From the NCBI GenBank assembly GCA_007118195.1, contig SKSA01000217.1:1-17948 (forward strand): a stretch of 17,948 bases of DNA, given 5' to 3'. The notes beneath the pieces were generated by a model. That model worked only from the letters and a program-made list of their open reading frames with translations, was not told the DNA's origin and made no database searches. This document shows, piece by piece, positions 6,311 through 14,547 of this stretch. This DNA comes from Anaerobacillus sp. Lineage in GTDB: Bacteria; Bacillota; Bacilli; Bacillales; Anaerobacillaceae. Position numbers and translations under genes: made by a program. Each line of letters begins with the position of its first letter. Position 1 is the first letter of the stretch.

Positions 6311-8644
6311 GTGACAAAAGAAACTAAATTAAAATCAAATATTAATTTTTCAAAAATATTTCATATTTCATTTGATCTAGACGAAATGCTCCAAGAACAA
6401 TATCCGTCTGCGATCTTTTTTTTAGCAAACAAGCAAGGGCAAATGATAACGATGCGTGAATTAGGTGGTTATGTTCCTGAAGTAATTGAACTCGTCTATC
6501 GACTACCCGAAAAGATAGTAGCTGGTCAACTACCTTTTGAAGAAAATGATTATCACGTTGATGCTATTCCTATAACATTCCAAGATGATAATGAAAAGTG
6601 GGAAGGCTTTTTCGGAGTTATTTTAGCTAAAAATGAAGGAAGTCGAGAAACTGTTCGATCGTTATTAATAGGTTTCAAAAAATCGCTCATTATGGCAGCA
6701 AATTACCTTGATTACAAACAAAAGTATGATATTTATAAACAAAATGAAAGTATCGATCAAATGATTGCCAAACTGCAAAAAGATACGAATTATACGAATG
6801 ATTTTCAAACTTTTGCCCAATCATTTATTGAAAAGTTAAAACAATTACTGATTATTGGTGATTTTACATTACTACTTTTAAATCGAAATGAAGATTTATT
6901 TATCCCTAGACATTCAACAAATAAATCAATCGTTCAAAATAAAGAAGAATATATAGTAACTAATAACTTAGTAGGGCAAGCTTTAAATCAGTTAGCAGAT
7001 GATCAAGTTCGAGTCTTAACTAAAAATGTTATTAGTGAAAGTCACTCAAAAATTTATGAGGATTTTGATGATTTTATTTTTATCCCCCTTGAGGAAAAGG
7101 GTAAATTATTTGCACTGCTTTGTTATTCTGTTAAAAATGGAAAGCTCCACCTTCAAAATTTAAATCATGTTATTGAAGTAACATTACAAGTCCAGAAACT
7201 TTTTTATCAATTGTTAATATATGAGAAAATTTTAAAGGAACAAAAGCGGAAAGAGCTTTTACTACAAGTGACGAAAAAGTTCCATTCGTCGATGGATGTT
7301 AATGCTATTTTAGCGGAGATTATTCATGCGTTAAAACAGGTCTTTTCCTCCTTTGACATTACTATTTTATTATCTCATGAATGGGACGTAAGTGAAGAAT
7401 TACCGGTTCAACAATTAATCTATAGTAATGATAAAGCGAATGATGTTGCGACAAATGCATATTTAACAGGAAAGATACAGATAGAAGACATTATTAAAGA
7501 ACGAAAGTCGGTTGTTTATGCACCGTTACGAGGAAAGCAAGGTGTTTACGGAGTTTTAAAGATCATGGCGACAAACTCATTTATGTTCCCACAGCATGAA
7601 ATTGACTTTATTGAAGTGTTAGCTGATACAGGAGGAAACGCGATTGAGAATGCTGAACTTTATCAACAGTCCAGGCAACTAGTTGAAGATCTCCAGCTCA
7701 TTAATAAAACTTCACATCAATTAAATTCTAATTTAAGGCTTTCTGAAACGATAAGTTATATGACACAGCAAATTAAATCATCCTTTAATGCGCAAGAAAT
7801 TGGTTTCTTTATGTTTCGACCGAATGGCGGCGTAGAAGTTATTGAAGGAAGCACAAGCTTTTTCTTTCAAGAAACGAGTTTAGTTGATATTAAAGCTTTT
7901 TGCGAACGAATAAAAAAAGATAAAGATGCATTGTTTATCGGTGACCTTGCCTCAAATGATCCTTATTTATTAAAACCTTATCGTTCATTCATCGCTGTTC
8001 CAATGATTCAAAGTGGCGAATTAAAAGGTGCGGTGATGATTGTTCATGAGCACGCATATTATTTCTCTTTTAATAAGTTTAAGTTATTACAGTCTTTAAT
8101 CCACCATTCAACTTTAGCTTTTACGAATTCGATGCTTCATGAGGAATTAGAAAAATTGGTAATAACTGACCACTTGACGAGACTCTATGCACGTAATTAT
8201 TTAGATGAAAAAGTTCAACATTCAATGAAACATGATGCATACGGTTGCTTTATTTTAATTGATATCGATAACTTTAAACAAATTAATGATATTTACGGAC
8301 ACCAAGTCGGTGATGATATTATTATTCAAGTAGCAAATGTTTTAAAGAAAAATATAAAAGCAACCGACATTGCTGCAAGATGGGGGGGCGAAGAGCTTGC
8401 CGTTTACCTATCAAAAGTCGATCAAGAAATTGGTGTAACTGTGGCAGAACGTATTCGAGAGAAGGTGGCACAAGAAACAAGTCCTCGGGTGACGATTTCT
8501 TGTGGTGTTTCTGAGTGGAAACAAGTGGATAAGGATAGATCATTAAAAACATTATTTAATCATGCTGACCAAGCATTATATACGGCTAAACGAACGGGAA
8601 AAAATATTGTCGTAGTCTTTAATGAAGATACTTGTTATATGTAA
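6311..8644 (+). CDS. dgcP: Diguanylate cyclase DgcP-like, GAF-GAF-GAF-GGDEF
   Basis: The enzyme is expected to make cyclic di-GMP from two GTP in the cytosol; no membrane segment or signal peptide is visible. The 777 residues comprise an N-terminal region (1-145, possibly a degenerate GAF), GAF-like domains at about 165-300, 315-450 and 465-605, and a GGDEF domain at about 612-772. The catalytic domain has DIDNFKQINDIYGHQVGDD (651-669) with metal-binding Asp651, the active loop GGEEL at 692-696, and ISCGVSEW near 729-736. The product-binding inhibitory site reads KATD (683-686) instead of RxxD, so feedback inhibition may be weak. GTG at 6311 is chosen because GGTGGTGA at 6297-6304 is correctly spaced and the ATG at 6307 is in another frame. 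The B. subtilis gene beside rpsD is dgcP (ytrP); as I recall that protein is shorter, near 580 residues, so this one carries extra N-terminal sensor sequence. Confidence 0.88.
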   Translation: MTKETKLKSNINFSKIFHISFDLDEMLQEQYPSAIFFLANKQGQMITMRELGGYVPEVIELVYRLPEKIVAGQLPFEENDYHVDAIPITFQDDNEKWEGFFGVILAKNEGSRETVRSLLIGFKKSLIMAANYLDYKQKYDIYKQNESIDQMIAKLQKDTNYTNDFQTFAQSFIEKLKQLLIIGDFTLLLLNRNEDLFIPRHSTNKSIVQNKEEYIVTNNLVGQALNQLADDQVRVLTKNVISESHSKIYEDFDDFIFIPLEEKGKLFALLCYSVKNGKLHLQNLNHVIEVTLQVQKLFYQLLIYEKILKEQKRKELLLQVTKKFHSSMDVNAILAEIIHALKQVFSSFDITILLSHEWDVSEELPVQQLIYSNDKANDVATNAYLTGKIQIEDIIKERKSVVYAPLRGKQGVYGVLKIMATNSFMFPQHEIDFIEVLADTGGNAIENAELYQQSRQLVEDLQLINKTSHQLNSNLRLSETISYMTQQIKSSFNAQEIGFFMFRPNGGVEVIEGSTSFFFQETSLVDIKAFCERIKKDKDALFIGDLASNDPYLLKPYRSFIAVPMIQSGELKGAVMIVHEHAYYFSFNKFKLLQSLIHHSTLAFTNSMLHEELEKLVITDHLTRLYARNYLDEKVQHSMKHDAYGCFILIDIDNFKQINDIYGHQVGDDIIIQVANVLKKNIKATDIAARWGGEELAVYLSKVDQEIGVTVAERIREKVAQETSPRVTISCGVSEWKQVDKDRSLKTLFNHADQALYTAKRTGKNIVVVFNEDTCYM

Positions 8645-8714
8645 ACAGTAGCCTGTTGGCAGAAACTTTGTTGCTTTTTGCTTGTTTTTTGCCTTAGAAA
8701 AAAGAGCTAACCAA

Positions 8715-8774
8715 AAAAGAGAGTAGTGGTTTGAGTAGTTGAAGACGCCTTCAACTCATTTCCACTACTCTTTT
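8715..8774. terminator. Long hairpin terminator after dgcP
   Basis: GAGTAGTGG at 8721-8729 pairs with CCACTACTC at 8762-8770, extended by AAAA/TTTT. An inner stem of TTGAAG (8739-8744) and CTTCAA (8749-8754), with GAGT/ACTC, closes a small loop. The stem ends in TTTT at 8771-8774, so it terminates dgcP; A-rich sequence on the other side would also allow function in reverse. Confidence 0.85.
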
Positions 8775-8885
8775 CGACGTTATTTAACAAAATACGATCG
8801 TTAAAGTACATACAAAGTAGAGTTATATCGGTAAATGTAGAAAGTTTCTAGCGAAATGTCGAGAAGTAAAGGCAGGAGTTTCGAT

Positions 8886-8987
8886 GTGAAATTAGAAATG
8901 AATATTGGAATGCGTAAAATATATTTACTAACTGTAGGTATGATAAACGGTTTTAAAAAAGGGGGGATTTTCATTGGAGAAAGGTGA
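8886..8987 (+). CDS. Possible 33-residue small ORF overlapping the refZ start
   Basis: A GTG at 8886 with AGGAG at 8874-8878, seven bases upstream, opens a 33-codon frame. It runs through the refZ ribosome binding site and ends at TGA 8985-8987, fourteen bases inside refZ. The peptide starts MKLEMNIGMRKIYLLTVG and contains a short hydrophobic stretch followed by lysine and glycine. I do not recognise it. The good ribosome binding site and the overlap suggest translational coupling to refZ, whose own start is a weak TTG. It could also be chance; 33 codons is too short for coding statistics. Confidence 0.3.
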   Translation: MKLEMNIGMRKIYLLTVGMINGFKKGGIFIGER

Positions 8988-9633
8988 AAAAACAAAACGA
9001 AAGGTGATGGACGCAGCTGTATCTTTATTTAATGTGAAAGGGTATAGTGGCACTTCCGTACGGGCGATAGCTAATAAAGCGGGAGTTAATGGAGCGTTAA
9101 TTTCTTATTACTTTGGTAATAAACAAGGTCTTTTAGAACAATTAATGATTGATTTTTTAGAAGGTTATACGAGTATCGTTGAAAGCAATTATAGACAGTT
9201 AGAATTAGTAAGTGCGAAAAGTTGCTTGTATACAGTTGTAACGGAATTACTTAAGTATCAACAGAAAAACCATCATCTTGCTAGGTTTGTTCACCGAGAA
9301 GTAACGTTAGATTCAACATTAGTAAGGGAACTGATGATGACATATTTAATGAAAGAAAAGCATTTTGTGAAAGCGCTCGTTGAAGCGGGGATAAAGAAAA
9401 AAGAGTTTCGGCAATTGTCTTGTGATTTCGTTGTTATTCAATTACGAGCACTGTTGACAATGCCTTATTCACAGCCCCAATATATTAGGGAAGTTTATCA
9501 CCTGCAACCGAATGAAGATTATTTTGTACAGAAATATATAAAACATATTGAGCGGTGGTTAAGCGAATTTTTATATAATGATGTAGAAGGAAGTCACGCA
9601 CCGAAACTTAATAAAGTGGTATTGAATAATTAA
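8974..9633 (+). CDS. refZ: TetR-family division regulator RefZ
   Basis: RefZ (formerly YttP) is a TetR-fold DNA-binding protein that in B. subtilis acts at sporulation, binding sites near the origin and affecting FtsZ ring placement. The 219-residue protein has the N-terminal helix-turn-helix, GYSGTSVRAIANKAGVNGAL followed by ISYYFGNKQGLLEQL, at about residues 24-58. The C-terminal domain has features I associate with RefZ: FVHREVTLDSTLVRELMMTY and the MPYSQPQYIREVYHLQPNEDYF region. The start is TTG at 8974, with GGGGGG at 8961-8966 seven bases upstream; the next in-frame ATG lies inside the DNA-binding domain and is too late. It lies upstream of ezrA, another FtsZ regulator. A small ORF overlaps its start. 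I see no complete RefZ-binding motif that I can name in this window. Confidence 0.9.
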   Translation: MEKGEKTKRKVMDAAVSLFNVKGYSGTSVRAIANKAGVNGALISYYFGNKQGLLEQLMIDFLEGYTSIVESNYRQLELVSAKSCLYTVVTELLKYQQKNHHLARFVHREVTLDSTLVRELMMTYLMKEKHFVKALVEAGIKKKEFRQLSCDFVVIQLRALLTMPYSQPQYIREVYHLQPNEDYFVQKYIKHIERWLSEFLYNDVEGSHAPKLNKVVLNN

Positions 9634-9652
9634 GGTCGAAAGGTTTGTGAAA

Positions 9653-9684
9653 CTTATTCCTTTTAAATAACGAAAGGAAATAAG
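9653..9684 (+). terminator. Weak hairpin after refZ
   Basis: CTTATTCCTTT at 9653-9663 pairs with AAAGGAAATAAG at 9673-9684 (one bulge), twenty bases after the refZ stop. There is no T-run directly after the stem, although T-rich sequence begins about twenty bases later, so termination would be inefficient. Confidence 0.4.
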
Positions 9685-9824
9685 TAATACAATATCTTTT
9701 GATTTTTTTTGTAGAAAAAGTAAAAAAATAAGTCAAAATTTGTTTATTCATGGTATCATGTTAATATCAAAAAATATTATTTTTTTTTACTAAAATGCTA
9801 GTTTTCCATAGTACTTTTATTTTC

Positions 9825-9868
9825 TGCTTTTCGGACTGTAGCGAAGCAGTCGCTTGGCCCTAAAAGCA
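9825..9868. repeat. Nested hairpin in the refZ-ezrA gap
   Basis: TGCTTTT at 9825-9831 and AAAAGCA at 9862-9868 enclose GACTG (9834-9838) and CAGTC (9847-9851) around the loop TAGCGAAG. It is the most GC-rich spot in an otherwise very AT-rich gap. No T-run follows, so it is not an obvious terminator. The rest of 9685-9824 is A/T runs, with at most a poor promoter-like TTGTTT (9740) and TAATAT (9762). Confidence 0.4.
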
Positions 9869-9923
9869 ATAATGTTTATGAAAACAGTTTAATAAATAAT
9901 ACCAATTTATGATAGATTTTATG

Positions 9924-10053
9924 ATGAAATTCATTAATTAATGAATTTCATAATTGCACATTCTCGCTATTAGGATACTATATGTAGTTGCGTTAAAACG
10001 TTCGCAACTACATATAGCTTGATATCGCTCATTTTTGGTTATTATGAAATTCA
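9924..10053. repeat. Palindromic repeat element upstream of ezrA
   Basis: A perfect 28-bp palindrome lies at 9924-9951, with half-site ATGAAATTCATTAA. Its right half begins a larger folded element: TGAATTTCATAAT at 9942-9954 and ATTATGAAATTCA at 10041-10053 are perfect 13-bp inverted ends. Inside, CTATATGTAGTTGCG at 9978-9992 and its complement at 10003-10017 form a perfect 15-bp stem around a ten-base loop. No open frame of note is present. It resembles a small non-autonomous palindromic repeat, perhaps with a second nested end. It sits about 80 bp before ezrA and would be transcribed in any longer ezrA leader. Confidence 0.6.
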
Positions 10054-10132
10054 CTCAAGTAATAGAAATTATTTTTTTAAAGGGTAAAGTTCTTACATAA
10101 AACAACTTAGGAAAGCAGGAAGGGGCTTTAGA

Positions 10133-11827
10133 ATGCAATTTTTTATATACGGAGTTTTAGCAGTCTTTTTAGCTATTATAATATATGGCGCGTTATCTAG
10201 AAAAAGAATTTATACTGAAGTAGATCGCCTTGAAGCGTGGAAAATTCAAATAATGAATAAACCGATCACAGATGAAATTGCCAAAATAAAAGGGCTTAAT
10301 ATGTCTGGGGAAACTGAAAAGAAGTTTGAAAGTTGGCGGAATAAATGGGATGAAATTATAACGTTACAACTTCCAGATTTAGAAGAAAAATTGTTTGATG
10401 TTGAAGAAGCAGCAAATAAATACAGATTTGTAAAAGCAAAAAGCTTAGCAACTTATATTGCAAACGAGTTAAACGATATTGAAGTTAGCCTTCAAGAAAT
10501 GATGGATGATATTAATTTGTTAATACATAGTGAGGAAGATAATAGAGAACAAATTGATGATATACGTTCTTTTTTTAAAGAACTAAAAAAATATTATTCA
10601 CAAAACAAAGGTACATTAGGGACTACCGCCTATGTTTTTGAACAAAGAATCAGGGAAATTGAGCAAACGTTTGAAACATTTGAAATTGCTACAAAAGAAG
10701 GAAACTATTTTGAAGCTCGAGAAATATTAATGATGATGAAAGAAGAAATCGCTCACGAAAAGTGGAAAATGGACGAAGTTCCTAAATTACTTGTACAAAT
10801 AGAAAGTGAAATTCCTTCACAATTAGATGAACTTTCTCAAGGGATTAAAGAAATGGAAGAGGACGGATATATTCTTGAACACTTCTCATTTAAAAACGAT
10901 ATTCAAAATTTAAAAAAGTATTTACACAAGATGTTACCATTTATTGAGGAAGGAAATATAGAAGCTGCGACGATCCCAATTAACGACATGTATAAAGAGA
11001 TTGACCAAATATACGATACTCTTGAACAAGAAGTTTTAGCTAAGCAGTACGTGGTTACGAAAATCCCAACAATAAAAGATGAAGTTTCTTTAATTGAAAA
11101 CGGAATTGTAGAGTTGAAAACAGAAGTAGAAACGGTGAAATTAAGCTACCATATTCCAGAAGAAGAGTTAAAGTTACATTTGAAGTTGGAGAAACAAATC
11201 AAAGAATTATCAAATAAATTAAAAGTGATCGATGATGTAGTTGTGAATAAAAAACAATCGTACATAGTGATCAAAAAGACAATCGAGCAATTTAGGCAAG
11301 AGTTAGAAGAACGGCGAAATACACTTGCGGCTTGTAATGAAAGTTTAAATACTCTACGCAAAGAGGAGTTAAAAGCAAAAGAAACTTTACAAGAGTTAAA
11401 AGGGAAAATTCGTCAAGGGCAACGGTTGATTAAAAAAAGTAATATACCTGGCCTTCCACATTCGCTTCTAATTAAAATGGAAGAAGCTGAAACTAGCTTA
11501 TTGGCCGCTAATGAAAGAATGGATCAAGTCCCTCTTGTTATCGAAGACGTTAACTCATCAATGGAAGAGGCGTTAGAAAGTGTAAATGATATGCATGGGT
11601 TAATCACATTTACGATTGAACAAGCGCTTGCAGCAGAGCGAGTCATACAATATGGAAATCGTTTTAGAAGTAGCTTTGCCTTTATTAATGAAGAGCTAAT
11701 GAAGGCCGAAGAATTATTTCGCCTTTATGAGTATGAGGAAGCCTTACAAACTGCTTATAAAGCCATCGAGCAGGTCGACCCTGATGTTGTAGATAAAATA
11801 AATTCTTACACTATGGAAAAGGTTTAG
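10133..11827 (+). CDS. ezrA: Septation ring regulator EzrA
   Basis: EzrA is a membrane-anchored, spectrin-like protein that restrains FtsZ ring formation at wrong sites and helps organise the division machinery at midcell. The 564 residues match the usual length near 560. Residues 4-20 are the single N-terminal membrane segment, followed by the basic SRKRIY and a long cytoplasmic region of helical bundles and coiled coil (about 25-560). The conserved patch QYGNRFR lies at residues 506-512, corresponding to the QNR patch needed for septal localisation in B. subtilis. The conserved segments KSNIPGLP and LRKEELKAKETL are also present. The ATG at 10133 has AAGGGG at 10120-10125, seven bases upstream. 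The stop codon lies inside the stem of the terminator. It faces brnQ head-on. Confidence 0.97.
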   Translation: MQFFIYGVLAVFLAIIIYGALSRKRIYTEVDRLEAWKIQIMNKPITDEIAKIKGLNMSGETEKKFESWRNKWDEIITLQLPDLEEKLFDVEEAANKYRFVKAKSLATYIANELNDIEVSLQEMMDDINLLIHSEEDNREQIDDIRSFFKELKKYYSQNKGTLGTTAYVFEQRIREIEQTFETFEIATKEGNYFEAREILMMMKEEIAHEKWKMDEVPKLLVQIESEIPSQLDELSQGIKEMEEDGYILEHFSFKNDIQNLKKYLHKMLPFIEEGNIEAATIPINDMYKEIDQIYDTLEQEVLAKQYVVTKIPTIKDEVSLIENGIVELKTEVETVKLSYHIPEEELKLHLKLEKQIKELSNKLKVIDDVVVNKKQSYIVIKKTIEQFRQELEERRNTLAACNESLNTLRKEELKAKETLQELKGKIRQGQRLIKKSNIPGLPHSLLIKMEEAETSLLAANERMDQVPLVIEDVNSSMEEALESVNDMHGLITFTIEQALAAERVIQYGNRFRSSFAFINEELMKAEELFRLYEYEEALQTAYKAIEQVDPDVVDKINSYTMEKV

Positions 11828-11847
11828 CATTCGTGCTAAACCTTTTT
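11821..11847. terminator. Shared terminator of ezrA and brnQ
   Basis: GGTTTAGCA at 11821-11829 and TGCTAAACC at 11834-11842 form a perfect 9-bp stem with a stable TTCG loop and T-run 11843-11847. The ezrA stop codon TAG (11825-11827) is within the stem. AAAA before the stem gives a T-run on the other strand for brnQ. Confidence 0.92.
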
Positions 11848-11860
11848 ATATGTAATCTAC

Positions 11861-13174
11861 TTATGTTTTTCTTTTAGAAATCCCGTATCCAACAATAGCT
11901 CCGACCAATGAAGGGATGATCCAACCGACACCTACATTGTATAAAGGAATTAATCCGTAAAGCTCGACAATTTTCGTGAACTGAAAGCTGGCAGTTATAA
12001 AACCATCGACAATACTAATTAAACCTGCTCCGATCACGCCCCCGCTGTAAACATAACGAGAACCCCCGAACAGTGGGTCAAGAAATGAAATCATAATTAA
12101 TACAATTGCAATTGGATAAATTGCAATTAAAATTGGTAATGATACTTGAATCAGTTGAGTAAGACCTAAATTAGCCATCGTCATACTAAAAATACAGATA
12201 ACAGCAATGATCATAGGGTATGAAAGTTTTGGGAAAAGCTGATTAACATATTCACCACAGGCTGAAACTAAACCAATTGATGTGGTTAAACACGCTACCG
12301 TAATTACTAATGCTAAAATTACCATGCCGAACCAGCCGAAGAGAAGTTGAGCGATACTAGTAAGAATAGCCCCACCATTATCTAATTCGCCAATTACACT
12401 AACACTTGTTGCTCCTAAATAAGCAAGAGATAAATAAACCGCTGACAATCCTACCACAGCAATTACACCTGCTTTAATTGTTGTTAACGTAAGCACCTTT
12501 TTATTAGTAATGCCCTTTTCTTGAATTCGAGAAATAATAATAATTCCAAAAACTAGAGCAGCGATTGCATCCATCGTTAAATAGCCATCTAGGAAACCTT
12601 GGAAAAAAGGTTGTTCAATATAATCAAATTTTGCAGATTGTAAATCTCCGATCGGAAATAAGATTCCTCTAAATGCTAAAATCGTAAGTAAAACTAATAA
12701 AATTGGGGTTAACACTTTCCCGATAGCTGTTACAAGCTTCGACGGATTTAACGAAACGATAAACGTAATGCTATAGAATATGAGTGTGAAAATCAGTAAT
12801 GGGAACGCTGAAGTGTTTAAACGTTCAGATAAAAAAGGGAATACCCCAATTTCATAAGCGACAGTACCTGTTCGTGGTATTCCAAAAAGAGGGCCGATGG
12901 CTAAATAAACGAGCAATGTAAAAACTAAACCGAATGTAGGGTGAACTCTACTTGATAATGCTTGTAGGTCCCCCCCAGATATGGCAATCGCAGTTATACC
13001 TAACAGAGGCAAACCTACGCCTGTGACTAAAAAGCCGAGTGTAGCAATCCAAATGTGTTCACCTGCCCCTTGTCCCATTGCCGGGGGAAAGATTAAATTT
13101 CCTGCCCCTAAAAATAAAGCAAACATCATTAGTCCGATAGCAACTGTTTCTCTATTCTTTAGTTTTGACTCCAA
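11861..13174 (-). CDS. brnQ: Branched-chain amino-acid transporter BrnQ/BraB
   Basis: This LIVCS-family cation-coupled carrier imports leucine, isoleucine and valine across the membrane. The 437-residue protein is highly hydrophobic, with about twelve predicted membrane helices. The family signature near the N-terminus, FALFLGAGNLIFPPAMGQGA, is at residues 19-38, and PLFGIPRTGTVAYEIGV follows about 75 residues later. The start is a TTG (complement of 13172-13174) with a strong AGGAGG (complement of 13183-13188) eight bases upstream; no suitable ATG is near. B. subtilis calls the gene at this locus braB. It is transcribed towards ezrA and divergently from nifZ. Substrate preference among the three amino acids cannot be read from sequence. 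I could not identify a convincing CodY or T-box control element upstream. Confidence 0.95.
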   Translation of the reverse strand: MESKLKNRETVAIGLMMFALFLGAGNLIFPPAMGQGAGEHIWIATLGFLVTGVGLPLLGITAIAISGGDLQALSSRVHPTFGLVFTLLVYLAIGPLFGIPRTGTVAYEIGVFPFLSERLNTSAFPLLIFTLIFYSITFIVSLNPSKLVTAIGKVLTPILLVLLTILAFRGILFPIGDLQSAKFDYIEQPFFQGFLDGYLTMDAIAALVFGIIIISRIQEKGITNKKVLTLTTIKAGVIAVVGLSAVYLSLAYLGATSVSVIGELDNGGAILTSIAQLLFGWFGMVILALVITVACLTTSIGLVSACGEYVNQLFPKLSYPMIIAVICIFSMTMANLGLTQLIQVSLPILIAIYPIAIVLIMISFLDPLFGGSRYVYSGGVIGAGLISIVDGFITASFQFTKIVELYGLIPLYNVGVGWIIPSLVGAIVGYGISKRKT

Positions 13175-13287
13175 TATTATAACCTCCTGCGTCCATGCTT
13201 AACTGTTTAGATAATGGTAGTATCACATAAGTAATAAAGAATTATGAATCAGAGAAATCGGCCAGCATTTACTTATTTGTTGGTGGC

Positions 13288-13301
13288 GGTATAAGGATAC
13301 C
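13288..13301. promoter_or_regulatory. Short inverted repeat in the brnQ-nifZ divergent region
   Basis: GGTATAAGGATACC is a perfect 5+5 inverted repeat with a four-base spacer, roughly midway between the divergent starts of brnQ and nifZ. It could be an operator or chance. The divergent region 13175-13399 also has a TATTAT near 13340 as a possible nifZ -10, without a good -35; I see no other clear signal. Confidence 0.25.
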
Positions 13302-13399
13302 AAGTTGAATTTGTAAGCTATTTAATTCCTAAAACAGTTATGATATTATATTTTAGATGCAATGAAGAGTAGCAAGCACGTTCATAAAGGAGTTTAGTG

Positions 13400-14542
13400 A
13401 TGATTTATTTTGATAATAGTGCGACAACAAAACCTTATAAAGAAGTCATTGAGACTTACCAGAAAGTTTCAGAAGTTTTTTTTGGTAATCCTTCATCTTT
13501 ACATACGTTAGGAAAACAAGCAGAAAAGTTATTAGATCAAGGGAGAGAGCAAATTTCTAAACTTCTTCAAGCGAATAAAAAAGAAATTGTTTTTACTTCT
13601 GGTGGAACTGAAGGAAATAATTTAGCGATCAAAGGGACAGCCTTACAACATAAAAGTCGTGGTAATCACCTTATTACCACAAAAATTGAACATGCTTCCA
13701 ATTACGAAGCATTTCAGCAATTAGAAACGTTAGGGTTTGAAGTGACATACTTAGATGTCGATCATTATGGTATTATTTGTTTGGATCAATTAAAAAGTTC
13801 TCTTCGGGAAGATACAATTTTAGTTTCGATTATTCATGTGAATAATGAGTTAGGTTCGATTCAACCTATTAAAGAAATTGGAGAAATCGTTAAGCAGTAT
13901 CCAAAAGCTTACTTTCATGTCGATCATGTGCAAGGTATAACTAAGGTCCCGCTTTCGTTTAAACAATGTCATATAGACTTATGTACGATATCTGGCCATA
14001 AATTTCACGGTCCTAAAGGAACTGGAATTTTATATGTACGTCAAGGTGTAAAGTTGTTTTCATTATTCACAGGTGGTGTTCAAGAATACAATTTAAGAGC
14101 CGGTACAGAAAATATTCCTGGCGTTATCGCCATAGCGAAAGCTTTAAGAATGTCGATGGAGAAATTTGTCCAAAATAAAAATCATCTTCAACAATTGCGT
14201 AATCATTTTATAAAGTCCCTTAACGAAATTGAGGGGGTCGTCGTAAATAGTCCTATTGAAGAGGCGGCTCCTCATATTGTAAACTTTTCTTTACCGAAAC
14301 TGAAACCGGAGGTTATTATACAGTCATTGGGAGAACAGGAAATGTATGTATCTACGAAATCGGCGTGTTCATCTAAACTAGCTGAACCAAGTCGGGTATT
14401 AATGATGGCTGGATTAGGTAATGACCGAGCGGGATCTGCGATAAGAGCAAGTTTTTCGTTTGATAATACAATAGAAGAAGTAGACGAATTTATTTTAGCA
14501 ATGAAAAAAACGGTTTTACAATTAAAAGAAGTAATGAGGTAA
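13400..14542 (+). CDS. nifZ: Cysteine desulfurase NifZ, partner of ThiI
   Basis: This PLP enzyme takes sulfur from L-cysteine and carries it as a persulfide, passing it to ThiI for 4-thiouridine in tRNA. The 380 residues begin [13 protein letters not shown], typical of NifS-like enzymes. The PLP lysine is Lys201 in [14 protein letters not shown]. The phosphate-binding GGTEGNN lies at 68-74, IEHAS at 96-100, and the loop cysteine is Cys323 in STKSACSS. I prefer ATG 13400 because AAAGGAG at 13386-13392 lies seven bases upstream; a GTG one codon earlier would be too close. The stop is five bases before thiI, whose ribosome binding site GAGGT lies within the last nifZ codons, so the two are translated from one message. 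Among several NifS paralogues in bacilli, the thiI linkage points to NifZ rather than the SUF or general enzyme. Confidence 0.93.
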   Translation: MIYFDNSATTKPYKEVIETYQKVSEVFFGNPSSLHTLGKQAEKLLDQGREQISKLLQANKKEIVFTSGGTEGNNLAIKGTALQHKSRGNHLITTKIEHASNYEAFQQLETLGFEVTYLDVDHYGIICLDQLKSSLREDTILVSIIHVNNELGSIQPIKEIGEIVKQYPKAYFHVDHVQGITKVPLSFKQCHIDLCTISGHKFHGPKGTGILYVRQGVKLFSLFTGGVQEYNLRAGTENIPGVIAIAKALRMSMEKFVQNKNHLQQLRNHFIKSLNEIEGVVVNSPIEEAAPHIVNFSLPKLKPEVIIQSLGEQEMYVSTKSACSSKLAEPSRVLMMAGLGNDRAGSAIRASFSFDNTIEEVDEFILAMKKTVLQLKEVMR

Positions 14543-14547
14543 TAAAA

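Noticed and set aside
6307..6327. ATG with six codons overlapping the dgcP start
   Set aside because: The ATG is only two bases from the likely ribosome binding site, so initiation there is improbable; the GTG at 6311 is well spaced.
9740..9767. TTGTTT and TAATAT as an ezrA promoter
   Set aside because: Spacing of 16 and weak hexamers in a stretch of A/T runs, nearly 370 bases from ezrA; not enough support for a call.
13397..13399. GTG start for nifZ one codon before the ATG
   Set aside because: Only four bases from AAAGGAG, and the ATG at 13400 has normal spacing and gives the usual MIYFDN start.
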